64,000 bases of DNA from Marinithermofilum abyssi (lineage in GTDB: Bacteria > Bacillota > Bacilli > Thermoactinomycetales > DSM-45169). Where the stretch lies: the NCBI RefSeq assembly GCF_014641195.1, contig NZ_BMHQ01000006.1:186001-250000 (forward strand). Reading direction: 5' to 3'. A program made the position numbers and the translations under genes. Shown here one piece after another: positions 17,776 through 26,843 of the stretch; the first letter of the stretch is position 1; each line of letters begins with the position of its first letter. The notes beneath the pieces were generated by a model. It was not told where the DNA came from. It saw nothing but the letters and a program-made list of their open reading frames with translations, and ran no database searches.

Positions 17776-17955
17776 ATGAGCGGGTTCTACCAGCGGAAAT
17801 GGTATAAGCGCTTGTTCCGGCGGCTGACATGGTTTATCTGGCGCTTCATCCGGGACTTTCAAGAAAAATACACCTTTCGCTGTCTGGTACCGCTCGAAAA
17901 AGCCTTCCCTGTAAACTCGGACAAAAACACCGCAGCCCTATTGCACTTTTGTTGA
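17776..17955 (+). CDS. Possible short protein, 59 aa, unknown
   Basis: An open frame starts MSGFYQRKWYKRLFRRLTWF and ends with AALLHFC. It has a strongly basic, aromatic N-terminus that could form an amphipathic helix. There is no clear ribosome binding site. It ends just before the riboswitch. It could be a remnant of a larger gene. Function unknown. Confidence 0.25.
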   Translation: MSGFYQRKWYKRLFRRLTWFIWRFIRDFQEKYTFRCLVPLEKAFPVNSDKNTAALLHFC

Positions 17956-17979
17956 TTATGTGGGAGGAAAAGAGATTCG

Positions 17980-18240
17980 TCCTTTATTAGTAAGGCAAGG
18001 TAAACACCTATATCTCGAAAACGGACAGGTGTGGACGGGCAAAAGCCCGATCCGCTTAAAAGGGAAGTTCGGTGAAATTCCGACGCGGTCCCGCCACTGT
18101 ATTTGGGAGCGACCTGCAAAATGCCACTGTTTTTCAGAACGGGAAGGTGCAGGGAGCAATGACCATCAGCACGGAGACCTGCCTGTTTGCACAAATTGAC
18201 CCGTATTTCCACGCATCCGTTGGGGATGCATTTTTTATTT
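17980..18240 (+). promoter_or_regulatory. Cobalamin (B12) riboswitch with terminator
   Basis: The core is clear: AGGGAAGTTCGGTGAAATTC, then CGACGCGGTCCCGCCACTG, the repeat ATGCCACTG near 18121, CGGGAAGGTGCAGGG, and GGAGACCTGCC at 18172. The terminator GCATCC/GGATGC with a T run lies at 18213-18240. B12 binding should block expression of the downstream genes, which include a CbtB-type cobalt transporter. Confidence 0.93.
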
Positions 18241-18250
18241 TATGGAGGCG

Positions 18251-18817
18251 ATGGATAGAATCATGAACATTATATTTAGAAGAATTCCAATTCTAGCAGT
18301 TGCGCTATTGTTCGCAGGAATACTGGCACCCCCAGCAATGTGGCGGCGGAAGGAAAAGTAAACATCACCGCCGATCCGCCGCTTTCATCGATGGTTCCGG
18401 ATCGGAAACCGGTTCATCTGTCCTTCCGTTTCACTGATGAAAAGGGAAAGGGGATCCAGCGGGCCAAGGTGAGGTACAGCCTGCAAAATCCGCCCGGGAA
18501 CCCCCCTTTTTTCCACTGACTTTCCCCTTGTGGAAGGGACCAAGTTGCTGCAAGGGGAGACCCAAATCCAGAACGGAACCCTCCGGATAGCAGCGATATT
18601 ACCCATCCGTGGTAATTACACGCTAAATGTCCACGTGGAACCCGTTCAGTCCGACAGCCGAGCTTTCAAGTCTTTTTCCGAAACCCACCGCCTTGAATTA
18701 AACGAGAATCCGGCCAAGGTACGCAACGGTTCCCTCATGTTTGTTGGATTGATTCTGTTGGGTGCCGTCGCAGGTTACTTTATCGGACGGGGCCGTCGAA
18801 GGGGGATTGTTCATTGA
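18251..18817 (+). pseudogene. Frameshifted membrane-anchored extracytoplasmic protein (first gene of B12 cluster)
   Basis: Read in three frames, the stretch gives a signal peptide (RIPILAVALLFAGILAPP), an ectodomain (VNITADPPLSSMVPDRKPVH, then AKVRYSLQNPPG and TKLLQGETQIQN), and a C-terminal membrane anchor (LMFVGLILLGAVAGYFIGRG). The first shift lies in the C5 run near 18330. The second lies in the AACCCCCCTTTTTT run near 18500. Both are homopolymers, so sequencing error is possible. The ectodomain resembles the YtkA/CopC-like beta fold loosely. Its neighbours are B12-controlled cobalt-uptake-type genes. Confidence 0.65.
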
Positions 18818-19401
18818 TACGATCGTTGAAATACGGCATCGCTGTTTGCCTTTTGCCTCTATTGTTCCTCGGCTGGATCGGGATACCGTCGGGTGCGGAT
18901 GCCCATGAACATGAAGAACATCCTACACTGTCCGCAAAAGATGTCACTACCGCCAACCGAGATGTCCAATTGAAGCTGAACATTCGTCCCAACTCTCCCC
19001 GCGTAGGCCAAATCACCAACCTTTCCGGGGAATTGCGGAATACCCGCTCCCAGAAAGCCTTGGGCCCCGCCATCGTCAAGATAAAGGTGATCCATACTGA
19101 GGATGGGCGCCCCATGTTGAATGTTTCCCAGCTCACTGATCAGGGAGTTTTTCGCTTGAAATACCATTTTTTCGATGGTGCTCCCCAAAAAGTCCATGTC
19201 ACTGTGATGCCTTTGTCTAAAGGACCGAAAGCGTTCCAACCCTTGGAACACACCTTTACCCTGGGAGTCACTCCTGTTCAGCCTCCCAACTCCGTTATGG
19301 TTAAAACACTGACCTTTTTGCTATTCTTGGCTCTTGTGGGCTTCATCGCCGGTTTTTGGCTCGGAAAGAGACCAGGCACCGGCAAAGCGAAGGCGACCTA
19401 A
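18814..19401 (+). CDS. Secreted, membrane-anchored protein of the B12-controlled cluster
   Basis: A 195-aa product with a TTG start at 18814 and AAGGGGG eight bases upstream; the start overlaps the previous stop. There is a signal peptide (residues 1-30), then a His-rich segment DAHEHEEHP that could bind metal, then a beta-type ectodomain (VQLKLNIRPNSPRVGQITNL), and a C-terminal anchor (VKTLTFLLFLALVGFIAGFW) followed by a basic tail. The fold may be YtkA-like, weakly supported. Cobalamin riboswitch control and the CbtB gene downstream suggest a role in cobalt handling at the cell surface. Confidence 0.7.
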   Translation: MIRSLKYGIAVCLLPLLFLGWIGIPSGADAHEHEEHPTLSAKDVTTANRDVQLKLNIRPNSPRVGQITNLSGELRNTRSQKALGPAIVKIKVIHTEDGRPMLNVSQLTDQGVFRLKYHFFDGAPQKVHVTVMPLSKGPKAFQPLEHTFTLGVTPVQPPNSVMVKTLTFLLFLALVGFIAGFWLGKRPGTGKAKAT

Positions 19402-19438
19402 GTCAATCATAAACTATTTTCTTTTAGGGGGTATCTAT

Positions 19439-19645
19439 ATGTCCGAATTTCAAACGGCCCATTCTTCCCGGACGGAAAATCAGACGGTGGGGAAAACCCT
19501 TCTTTCCAACGGATTCTTCCAGGGAAGTGCCTTCTTTTTGCTCCTGGGCATCCTTTTATACACATTTTTATTCTCGACTTATCCTCCAATTCACGACACC
19601 GTTCACGAATTACGCCATTCCCTGTGGATCATCCCCTGTCACTGA
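19439..19645 (+). CDS. cbtB: CbtB-type cobalt transporter subunit
   Basis: A 68-aa protein with one membrane span (FFQGSAFFLLLGILLYTFLF) and the CbtB signature of a His-rich C-terminus, PPIHDTVHELRHSLWIIPCH. The ATG at 19439 has AGGGGG seven bases upstream. CbtB is normally paired with CbtA, a five-span protein; no CbtA is seen here. Location under a B12 riboswitch agrees with a cobalt uptake role. A hairpin (CCTGTCAC/GGTGACAGG) overlaps the stop. Confidence 0.82.
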   Translation: MSEFQTAHSSRTENQTVGKTLLSNGFFQGSAFFLLLGILLYTFLFSTYPPIHDTVHELRHSLWIIPCH

Positions 19646-19737
19646 AAGACGGTGACAGGACTCCGTTCGGGTTCTTCTAAATAAGGACCCGGCATGTCCG
19701 GAACGATACGTTTTTTCGCATCAGAGGATGATAACGA

Positions 19738-21513
19738 ATGTTGACACTCCGCTTGTATGAATGGATCGCTTATCGTTTTTACCGCAAAAAGCCGCTGGAT
19801 TTACAATTGATCTGGGTCGGGCCTATCGAGGGACTTTTGTCCCGTGTTCAAGAAAGTAATCAAGTTATCAGCCGATATGCGGAACACAACTATTGGCTGT
19901 TTCGTTTTATCGCCGGGAGGAACATACAGGTCCTGGATCACTCAGCAAAACCTCGAGAAACGTTGTTTCTGCTTTTGTGCGACTCGGACCGAAAAGTGCG
20001 GGAAGGAGCAGCACAGGGGCTGTCAACGGTTCTCCAACGTAGTTTTTCCGAATGGGAAGAAACCGTGGAAGACTGGTTGACCAGGATGGACAAACGACTT
20101 TGTTTGTCTATCCTTCTTGCCCTTATCGATTTTTTCGGCAAAACGTCATTTTCCGATATCGATCGGGATCGGCGCACCCGCTTGGCAGGGTGGATCTGTC
20201 AACTGAACCGGGTAAAGTACCCTGCAGTGTCCACTCACATCAACAAGTTATTAACTCCCCTTCTCGCCGCTGAACATCCTTCTCTCCTGAAGGAGGCGGG
20301 AGGTTCGCATGCGGACGATTGGACCACCACCGATGACCTTTCGATTCCTGAGCGGTTGATCGACCAAGTAATCGGTCAGGAAGATGCAGTACGGTTAATT
20401 AAACGGGCTGCAAGGCAACGCCGGTCCGTCCTGCTTATCGGCGAACCGGGGACGGGAAAGAGCATGTTGGCCAAAGCGATGACAGAACTGCTGCCCTTTC
20501 AGGGGCTGGAGGATATCCTGGTCGTCCAAAACCCTCGCCGGCCGTACCAGCCCTGGATCCAAACCCTTCCGGCAGGAGAAGGGCAGGCAGTGATCCAACG
20601 GTCGGAGGAAAAGGAACGGAACCAGCGGCAAGGACTCACTTTTCTCTTTGTCCTCGCCGTGTTGACCATCATCAGCGTGAGCGCCTTTTTCGCAATCACC
20701 CGAAACCAGCTCTTCTATCTCTTAGGGGGACTTATAGCTCTCCTCATCCTCGGGTCCCTTCGCAAAACCTGGCTTCAGTCCTCCCACAGCTCCGCGAAAC
20801 TGCTCGTGGACAACCGCGGTCGTAAACAGGTACCCTTTATAGACGCGACAGGTATGCAAGCCGGAGGGCTGTTGGGGGACGTGCGCCACGATCCTTACCA
20901 ATCGGGGGGGAGCGAGACGCCGCCCCACGAGCTGATTGAAGCTGGTGCCATCCATCAAGCCCATCAAGGGGTTCTCTTTATTGACGAGGTCTCTACTTTA
21001 GGGATCGAATCCCAGCAAAACCTGTTAACCGCCTTTCAGGAAAAAGCATTCGCCATCACCGGTCGCAACCCCAACTCCAGCGGTACCATGATTCGTACCC
21101 GCCCCGTCGCCTGCGATTTCGTCCTAGTTCTGGCCGGTAACGACGAAGACGTGTACCGTATGCACCCGGCTTTGCGCTCTCGCATCCAGGGCTACGGCTA
21201 CGAAATCTACATGCGAGACACTATGCCCGATACGCCGGAAAACCGCCGTAAAATCGCGCAGTTTATTGCCCAGGAAGTGCACCGGGACGGAAAAATCCCC
21301 CCGTTCGACCGGGAGGCCGTCGACGTCGTGATCGAGGAAGCCCGACGCCGGACCGAGGAAACCGACGCCCTAACGACCCGGTTTTGGAGCTGGGCGGGCT
21401 GATCCGAGCCGCTGGGGACATCGCCGTGGAGCGAGATGCCATGGGTTGCCCGGGAACACGTCACAGAGGCCCTGGAGGAGACGCTAACGATCGAAGAGCA
21501 GCACGCTGGATAA
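19738..21513 (+). pseudogene. LonB-type AAA+ ATPase lacking the S16 protease domain, frameshifted
   Basis: Residues 60-200 look like a HEAT-repeat region ([20 protein letters not shown]). From about residue 205 the sequence follows archaeal-type Lon[18 protein letters not shown], Walker [18 protein letters not shown], two membrane spans in an insert ([34 protein letters not shown]), [20 protein letters not shown], and Walker [12 protein letters not shown]. The end, [17 protein letters not shown] then WVAREHVTEALEETLTIEEQ, is in other frames, with shifts near 21384 and 21435. The serine-lysine S16 protease domain normally following is absent. It is the last gene of the B12 cluster. Confidence 0.8.
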
Positions 21514-21795
21514 CTGAAAGTTTCGAACGATACTACTATCAATCTGTATATCTATGGTTCCGGAACCCCCATTAGTTGAAAATACTGAAATAAACTTATA
21601 AAATCCACCAGATTAAAGGGGTCTCAAAGTTTGTCTGATAGACGCACCATCGTTCAGCAGGGCTGCAACGTTTCCCTCCAGTTTAGCCCCTTCACTAACT
21701 GCCTCAGTCGTACCCGTATAGTTCCATGGTACACCAATAGGATCACCAATTATCTGACTTTCAAAGCCGCCGTCTTTCACTATGTTTCTAGCCAT
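21484..21795 (-). pseudogene. Truncated gene for an NGGFE-type surface or carbohydrate-binding protein
   Basis: GGAGGTGAAAT is a strong ribosome binding site before the ATG at 21795. The frame begins MARNIVKDGGFESQIIGDPI, like the start of many beta-sandwich, carbohydrate-binding-type modules. It meets an in-frame TAA at 21615-21613, then continues in the same frame as SGGFYKFISVFSTNGGSGTI and IDSSIVRNFQLS before running into the tail of the LonB-like gene. So the gene has a nonsense codon and lacks its 3' end. It is convergent to the LonB remnant. Confidence 0.65.
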
Positions 21796-22119
21796 GGATA
21801 TTTCACCTCCATTGTTTTTAATTGCTAATAATATTATGCGTTAGGGGATCGTAAGGTGATAGATTCCGAGACCCGACGAACGGGGAACTCGTCAGGGGTA
21901 CGGCAACGATTGTTACATTATCAACGCAACAAGCAAAAGCCCCTTGTGTTTTCCGGGTTCGGTAAAGCAAAAAACAGGAGATATCAAGGAAGTTCGGTTA
22001 GAAAACGCATAGAATCACCGCTTTACCGGAAATGCGGTGCTGCCTTTTGTGGTATGCTGGAATATAGGAAAGAGAAAGCCTTTACATAAAAGAATCTTAA
22101 CCGAGAAAGGAGATCAAAC
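21796..22119. other. Intergenic region upstream of the Sco gene
   Basis: No gene is recognised. A hairpin (TCACCGC/GCGGTG) at 22014-22040 precedes CCTTTTGT and could be a terminator. The start of the minus-strand pseudogene uses the left edge. The rest is featureless. Confidence 0.4.
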
Positions 22120-22755
22120 ATGGAGCGTAAAAACCGTTGGAAGAAGAGAGGCTGGTGGATGGCAGCGGTGGCGTCAGCGCTGTTGGCAACGGCTTGTACT
22201 CCTGTCCAGACCCCGACCACGACCCAGCCTGTGCAAGAAAAGCAACCGCCTTTGAACTGGAAGGTGCCCGACTTTACATATAAGGATCAAAACGGAAAGC
22301 CTTTCGGCCTATCGGATTTAAAAGGGAAAGTATGGATCGCCGACGTGGTCTTCACCCAATGTCCGGATGTCTGCCCGCCTATGACTTCCAACATGGTGCG
22401 GTTGCAGAAGAAAATGAAAGCGGAAGGGGTGGATGTACAGATTGTCTCCTTCAGTGTGGATCCCCGCCACGATACACCCGAAGTGCTGAAGGATTATGCC
22501 AAGCGTCACAACGCAGACCTTTCCAACTGGCGCTTTTTAACCGGATATGAGGACAAAGAGATTCAACATTTCGTACGAACCGGTTTTAAAAGCATCGTTG
22601 ACCGCCGAGAGCCCAAATCCAAGGACGAACCGTTGATGATTAACCACCCCACTTCCTTTTTCCTGGTTGGACCTGACGGCAAAGTGGCGGAACGGTATGA
22701 CGGGATTAAACCGGATACCCATGCTATTATTCAAAAGATAAAAGAGCTGAAATAG
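22120..22755 (+). CDS. Sco1/SenC-family lipoprotein
   Basis: A 211-aa protein with a lipobox (LLATAC, Cys near residue 26). The thioredoxin-like Sco domain has the copper-binding TQCPDVCPPM motif near residue 79 and the conserved His in INHPTSFFLVG near residue 174. Sco proteins (B. subtilis YpmQ) deliver copper to the CuA site of cytochrome c oxidase or act as thiol-disulfide reductases at the membrane. GAGAAAGGAG precedes the ATG. A terminator at 22759 closes a single-gene unit. No oxidase genes are nearby. Confidence 0.93.
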   Translation: MERKNRWKKRGWWMAAVASALLATACTPVQTPTTTQPVQEKQPPLNWKVPDFTYKDQNGKPFGLSDLKGKVWIADVVFTQCPDVCPPMTSNMVRLQKKMKAEGVDVQIVSFSVDPRHDTPEVLKDYAKRHNADLSNWRFLTGYEDKEIQHFVRTGFKSIVDRREPKSKDEPLMINHPTSFFLVGPDGKVAERYDGIKPDTHAIIQKIKELK

Positions 22756-22758
22756 AAG

Positions 22759-22784
22759 ATGCCTCCCGTGGGAGGCGTTTTTTA
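22759..22784. terminator. Terminator between sco and ecsB
   Basis: ATGCCTCCC pairs with GGGAGGCGT and is followed by TTTTTAT. It lies between two convergent genes. Confidence 0.85.
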
Positions 22785-23993
22785 TATGCCTTTCAGCAAT
22801 CGGGGCAAATGGAGACGGCTCAACAGCCAGGCAGCCGCCCAGGCAAAGGCGGTGGCAACAACCGCCGTCCACACAAGTGGCCCCCACCATAAAGGCAAGG
22901 CTGCCAACGTACCTTGCATCCCCAATAAGGGAAAGGCAAGGCGAATGAACTCCATCCTGCGTTGACTGCGGGGAAGCGGATATAAGCGAAGCCAGGGTTG
23001 ATAGCGGTGGATCCGCATGATCCAGGGCAACTGGATGGAGACCAGCAGCTGTACAGTTCCCACTAAGATACAAGCGGGAAGGATGTCGGGTTGCAAAATA
23101 GCCAGGATGATCGCAGCCAATCCCGTCAACCGGGTGATTGCCCCATAGGGCTCTTTGCGCCGAAAGAAGGTGCGCAGATAAAGAAAACGGTATGTGTAAT
23201 CCGATTGATACGGCAGGATGCAACTTACCCAGTTCCACATCTTGCGGGGGCGAACCTCTTCGGTTCGATAAGGCACATCCACAAAGTGGGAAGCGAACCG
23301 GTAGTAGGCGGCGACCTGCTGTTGTTCTAAGGACAACAGTCGCTCCCATGGAATCATATGGGGAGGGTTCATCCGCTTACGATAGGATCCCAAGATCAGA
23401 AACAGCCAGATTGCACTCAATCCCAGCACGAGGGGTTGGGGACCTTGAATGAGCAGCCAGCCGATTATCAGCAGGTTGGTACCCCACCGGAGCCAGAAAC
23501 CCGCCCATTCCGGTTCCGGTGTACGCAGTTGAAACCAATGAACGGATAGATTCCATCCCTTCAGTCCCAACAGACAGAGGGTGAGGATGAGAAAGCTGTT
23601 TGGATCTCCCAGGCGGGCGATGTACAATTTGGCGCAGAAGGTCAGCAAAACCATCATTTTCAACAGCTGAACGGCTGTATTGTAAATCAGGATCTGGGTG
23701 AGATAGCGCTGGACATGTTGTTGTGCCGGATAGAGAAAGACCGGGTCCGGTTCCTCTAAAAACGTCCGGATGTGCGTAGCGGAAACACCCCACGTCAATA
23801 GGACCGTCAACAATATATATACGGGCATTGGGGAAGGAGATTGCAACAAGAGAGAATACAGGTACCCGATCAAAACGATCAGCGCGATCGGGAAAAAATG
23901 CATCCCCTTGGCAATCTCGGCGAAATAGCGGGCACCTTTTTTCCAGGCTAGCAAAAGCCTGGTTACAAACAATGATTCCAAGCGCAGGTTCAT
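22782..23993 (-). CDS. ecsB: ABC transporter membrane protein EcsB
   Basis: A 403-aa multi-span membrane protein, starting MNLRLESLFVTRLLLAWKKG, with hydrophobic spans throughout. It fits the EcsB family, which pairs with EcsA in a transporter implicated in regulating membrane proteolysis and competence in B. subtilis; the exported substrate is uncertain. The ATG at 23993 overlaps the ecsA stop (ATGA) with GAAGGGAG upstream. An upstream in-frame extension has no ribosome binding site and overlaps ecsA, so it was not used. Confidence 0.88.
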   Translation of the reverse strand: MNLRLESLFVTRLLLAWKKGARYFAEIAKGMHFFPIALIVLIGYLYSLLLQSPSPMPVYILLTVLLTWGVSATHIRTFLEEPDPVFLYPAQQHVQRYLTQILIYNTAVQLLKMMVLLTFCAKLYIARLGDPNSFLILTLCLLGLKGWNLSVHWFQLRTPEPEWAGFWLRWGTNLLIIGWLLIQGPQPLVLGLSAIWLFLILGSYRKRMNPPHMIPWERLLSLEQQQVAAYYRFASHFVDVPYRTEEVRPRKMWNWVSCILPYQSDYTYRFLYLRTFFRRKEPYGAITRLTGLAAIILAILQPDILPACILVGTVQLLVSIQLPWIMRIHRYQPWLRLYPLPRSQRRMEFIRLAFPLLGMQGTLAALPLWWGPLVWTAVVATAFAWAAAWLLSRLHLPRLLKGI

Positions 23994-24745
23994 GGTCTCC
24001 CTTCCTTCATGACATGTACAAACAGCTGATCCAAAGAAGCTTGATCCAATCCGGTTTGCTGCCGCATGCTCGCCATATCCCCTTGCAGAGCAATCCGTCC
24101 TTCTTTCAATATCACAAAACGATCCCCATACTTTTCTGCTGTGGCCAGCACATGAGTGGATAACAGGATGGAGCAGCCTTGCTCTTTCAACTGGACCATG
24201 TGTTCCAAAAGGGAATGGATAGCCAAAGGATCCAGACCGACAAAAGGCTCGTCCACAATCAGCAGGCGAGGCTGTATCAAGAACGCGCACATGATCATCA
24301 CCTTTTGCCGCATCCCTTTGGAGAAGGTGCTGGGATACCAATCCGCCTGGCGTGTCATTTGGAAGGTTTCCATCAGTTCTTCCATCCGGCCCTCGGCGTG
24401 TTTCTTTTTGATTCCATAGGCCATTGCGGTTAATTGCAGATGTTCTTTCAACGTCAGTTCCGGATACAGATAAGGAGTTTCCGGTATGTATGCGATTTTT
24501 TTACGGAAGGATTCCGGATGATCCAGTTGGGTTTGACCGTCAAAAAGGATCGTTCCTTTGGTGGGGCGGAGAAAGCCGAGAATATGTTTGATCGTCGTGC
24601 TTTTTCCTGCTCCGTTCAATCCGATGAGGCAGACAATCTCCTTTGGTTGAACGTGAAACGAGAGATCGTGAATTACCGGTTGTTGCGGAAAGTACCCTCC
24701 TGTCAGTTGATGGACTTCCAGCAAGCCAGGCCACCCCATTTCCAT
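23990..24745 (-). CDS. ecsA: ABC transporter ATP-binding protein EcsA
   Basis: A 251-aa ATPase. Walker A is GLNGAGKSTTIKHILG near residue 42, the signature region reads YPSTFSKGMRQKVMIM near 140, Walker B is LLIVDEPFVGLDPLA near 160, and the switch His is in LLSTHVLATAEKYG. It couples with EcsB through overlapping genes. The start at 24745 is the first ATG; no strong ribosome binding site is visible, so a start a few codons later is possible. The gene is divergent from the cyclase gene. Confidence 0.9.
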   Translation of the reverse strand: MEMGWPGLLEVHQLTGGYFPQQPVIHDLSFHVQPKEIVCLIGLNGAGKSTTIKHILGFLRPTKGTILFDGQTQLDHPESFRKKIAYIPETPYLYPELTLKEHLQLTAMAYGIKKKHAEGRMEELMETFQMTRQADWYPSTFSKGMRQKVMIMCAFLIQPRLLIVDEPFVGLDPLAIHSLLEHMVQLKEQGCSILLSTHVLATAEKYGDRFVILKEGRIALQGDMASMRQQTGLDQASLDQLFVHVMKEGRP

Positions 24746-24861
24746 ATAGGTTCGACACTTGTCATCTTATCCCAGCGAAATCGGAGTGTCCAGCGTCAGA
24801 CTTTTCCCGCATACCATAGAGGCCGCGCCCATAGAGTAAAGTAACAAAGGAGGGCGGGGAG

Positions 24862-26757
24862 ATGGAAGGGAAGGCGGCGCACATCGACGGGATCCGCCGA
24901 GAGATCGACCGCCTGTGCCGGGAATTAATTCGTCGGCAAGGTTCAGACGGCCGTTGGTCCTTTTGTTTTGAAAGCGGGCCGATGACGGATGCCTATATGA
25001 TATTGTTGTATCGATTGTTTGGATGGAAGCGGGAGGAGCGAGTGGCCCAGCTGGCTCGACGGTTGCAGAGAATCGGGGAAAAGGACGGCGTGTGGAAGCT
25101 GTATCCCGACGAACCGGAAGGCAATATTTCCGCTACAGTGGAAGCTGCTGTCGGGCTGATGTATGCAGGGGTTTTTCAGCCTGACGATCCCAGGGTTCGC
25201 CAAGCACGGGAGTTTGTGTTGTCTCAAGGCGGATTGGAAAAATCCGGTTCTCTGACCAAAGTGATGCTGACACTCATCGGGCTCTATGACTGGTCCCGCC
25301 ATCCCCGTGTTCCCGCTGAACTGTTGCTTCTGCCTCGGTGGTTTCCCATCAACTTCTTTGACTTTGTCGGATTTACCCGTGTTCATGTGGCACCGATTCT
25401 ACTCGCTTCCAACCGACGTTTTTCCTGCCGGCTGTCAGGTCCGAAACCGGATTTGGATACCTGGTCGTTAAACAAACCGACTCCTGCCGACATCTCCTCC
25501 CAAACCGTCCGCTTGCACGAAGAGGTGGAAGTTTTGCTTCGGGCCAGGAAAGAGCGAAGGGGGTGGCTGCACCAGGTGGCGATGTCCAAGGGGGAGCGCT
25601 TCATCCTGGAGCGGATTGAACCCGACGGAACCCTGTACAGTTACTTTAGTTCCACTTTTTTGATGATTTTCGGCTTGATGGCGATGGGATATCCCAAGAA
25701 CCATCCGGTATTGCAACGGGCGATGAACGGTCTGGAACAACTGGCGTTTTCTGTTGGTGAAGAAGTGCATGTGCAAGAAACTTCCTCAACGGTGTGGGAT
25801 ACGGCGTTAATCACCTTTGCCTTGCAGCGGGGAGGGGTGCCGCCGGGACATCCTGCCATCAGGCGCGCCGCCGGGTATCTGTTCAGCCGCCAGCACATCC
25901 GGTATGGAGACTGGGCACTGCGCAATCCCGGCGTATTTCCCGGCGGGTGGGGATTCTTCGATATCAACACGATCAATCCCGACTTGGATGACACTTCTGC
26001 GGCGCTCCGGGCGGTGGCACCCACGGTACTTCTCAACCCCGCCGCCTATGCCGGCAACTGGAACCGGGGTGTGAACTGGTTGTTGTCGATGCAAAACCGG
26101 GATGGGGGCTGGTCCGCTTTTGAAAAAAATACGGATAAGTCTTGGCCCCGCAGATTGCTCCCCTTTGAAGATGCCCATACGGTGTGGACGGATCCCTCCA
26201 TCAATGATCTGACGGGACGAACGCTGGAGTTTTTGGGAAACCACTTGGGATGGCGAGCGGTTCACCCGGCTGTGCAGAGGGCTGTCCGTTTTTTACGCGC
26301 ACATCAGGAAAAGGACGGCTCCTGGTTCGGACGGTGGGGGGTTGCCTATATTTATGGAACCTGGGCGGCACTGACGGGGATGGCTTCCGTCGGTTACGGT
26401 CTGCAAGATCCCGCTGTCAGCAAAGGGGTTCGCTGGCTGGAATCGATCCAAAACAAGGATGGCGGGTGGGGAGAATCCTGTCGCAGCGATGTGGTCCGGC
26501 GCTATGTGCCCTTGGGCGGAAGTACGCCGTCTCAGACCGCCTGGGCACTGGATGCCTTGATCGCGGTTTATGACCGGCCAACACCTGCTATCGAAGCGGG
26601 GATTGGTTGTTTGCTGGACATGGGGCAAAAGGAAGGCGGCTGGATGACCTACCCGACCGGGGCGGGTCTTTCAGGGGGGTTTTATATCCATTATCACAGT
26701 TATCGGTACATATGGCCGCTGCTGGCGCTGGCTCATTACCGGGATAAATATGGTTGA
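24862..26757 (+). CDS. Squalene-hopene/tetraprenyl-curcumene cyclase family protein
   Basis: A 631-aa class II terpene cyclase. The catalytic acid motif DLDDTS near residue 374 is in NPDLDDTSAALRAVAP, and QW repeats are seen as DGSWFGRWGVAYIYGTWAAL and IQNKDGGWGESCRSD. In Bacillus the SqhC homologue makes sporulenol from tetraprenyl-beta-curcumene; Alicyclobacillus enzymes make hopene. The text MQNRDGGWSAFEKNTDKSWP resembles the sporulenol type, but this is by eye only. AAAGGAGGGCGGGGAG precedes the ATG. No squalene synthase gene is in the window. Confidence 0.9.
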   Translation: MEGKAAHIDGIRREIDRLCRELIRRQGSDGRWSFCFESGPMTDAYMILLYRLFGWKREERVAQLARRLQRIGEKDGVWKLYPDEPEGNISATVEAAVGLMYAGVFQPDDPRVRQAREFVLSQGGLEKSGSLTKVMLTLIGLYDWSRHPRVPAELLLLPRWFPINFFDFVGFTRVHVAPILLASNRRFSCRLSGPKPDLDTWSLNKPTPADISSQTVRLHEEVEVLLRARKERRGWLHQVAMSKGERFILERIEPDGTLYSYFSSTFLMIFGLMAMGYPKNHPVLQRAMNGLEQLAFSVGEEVHVQETSSTVWDTALITFALQRGGVPPGHPAIRRAAGYLFSRQHIRYGDWALRNPGVFPGGWGFFDINTINPDLDDTSAALRAVAPTVLLNPAAYAGNWNRGVNWLLSMQNRDGGWSAFEKNTDKSWPRRLLPFEDAHTVWTDPSINDLTGRTLEFLGNHLGWRAVHPAVQRAVRFLRAHQEKDGSWFGRWGVAYIYGTWAALTGMASVGYGLQDPAVSKGVRWLESIQNKDGGWGESCRSDVVRRYVPLGGSTPSQTAWALDALIAVYDRPTPAIEAGIGCLLDMGQKEGGWMTYPTGAGLSGGFYIHYHSYRYIWPLLALAHYRDKYG

Positions 26758-26843
26758 AGAACGTAGCAAACTCTCCCATTCCGTATTCTTTCATATATAA
26801 TGATAATCAATGGTAGATATTGATGGAATTGGAGGTCGCTGCA

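Larger units (their letters stand above)
17488..17974. other. Intergenic region before the cobalamin riboswitch
   Basis: It holds the hairpin at 17654-17690 and one short open frame (17776-17955). The part at 17500-17640 includes GC-rich hairpins (AGAGGGGTT with AGCCCCTCC) and no recognised gene. It may be residue of a past insertion. Confidence 0.35.
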
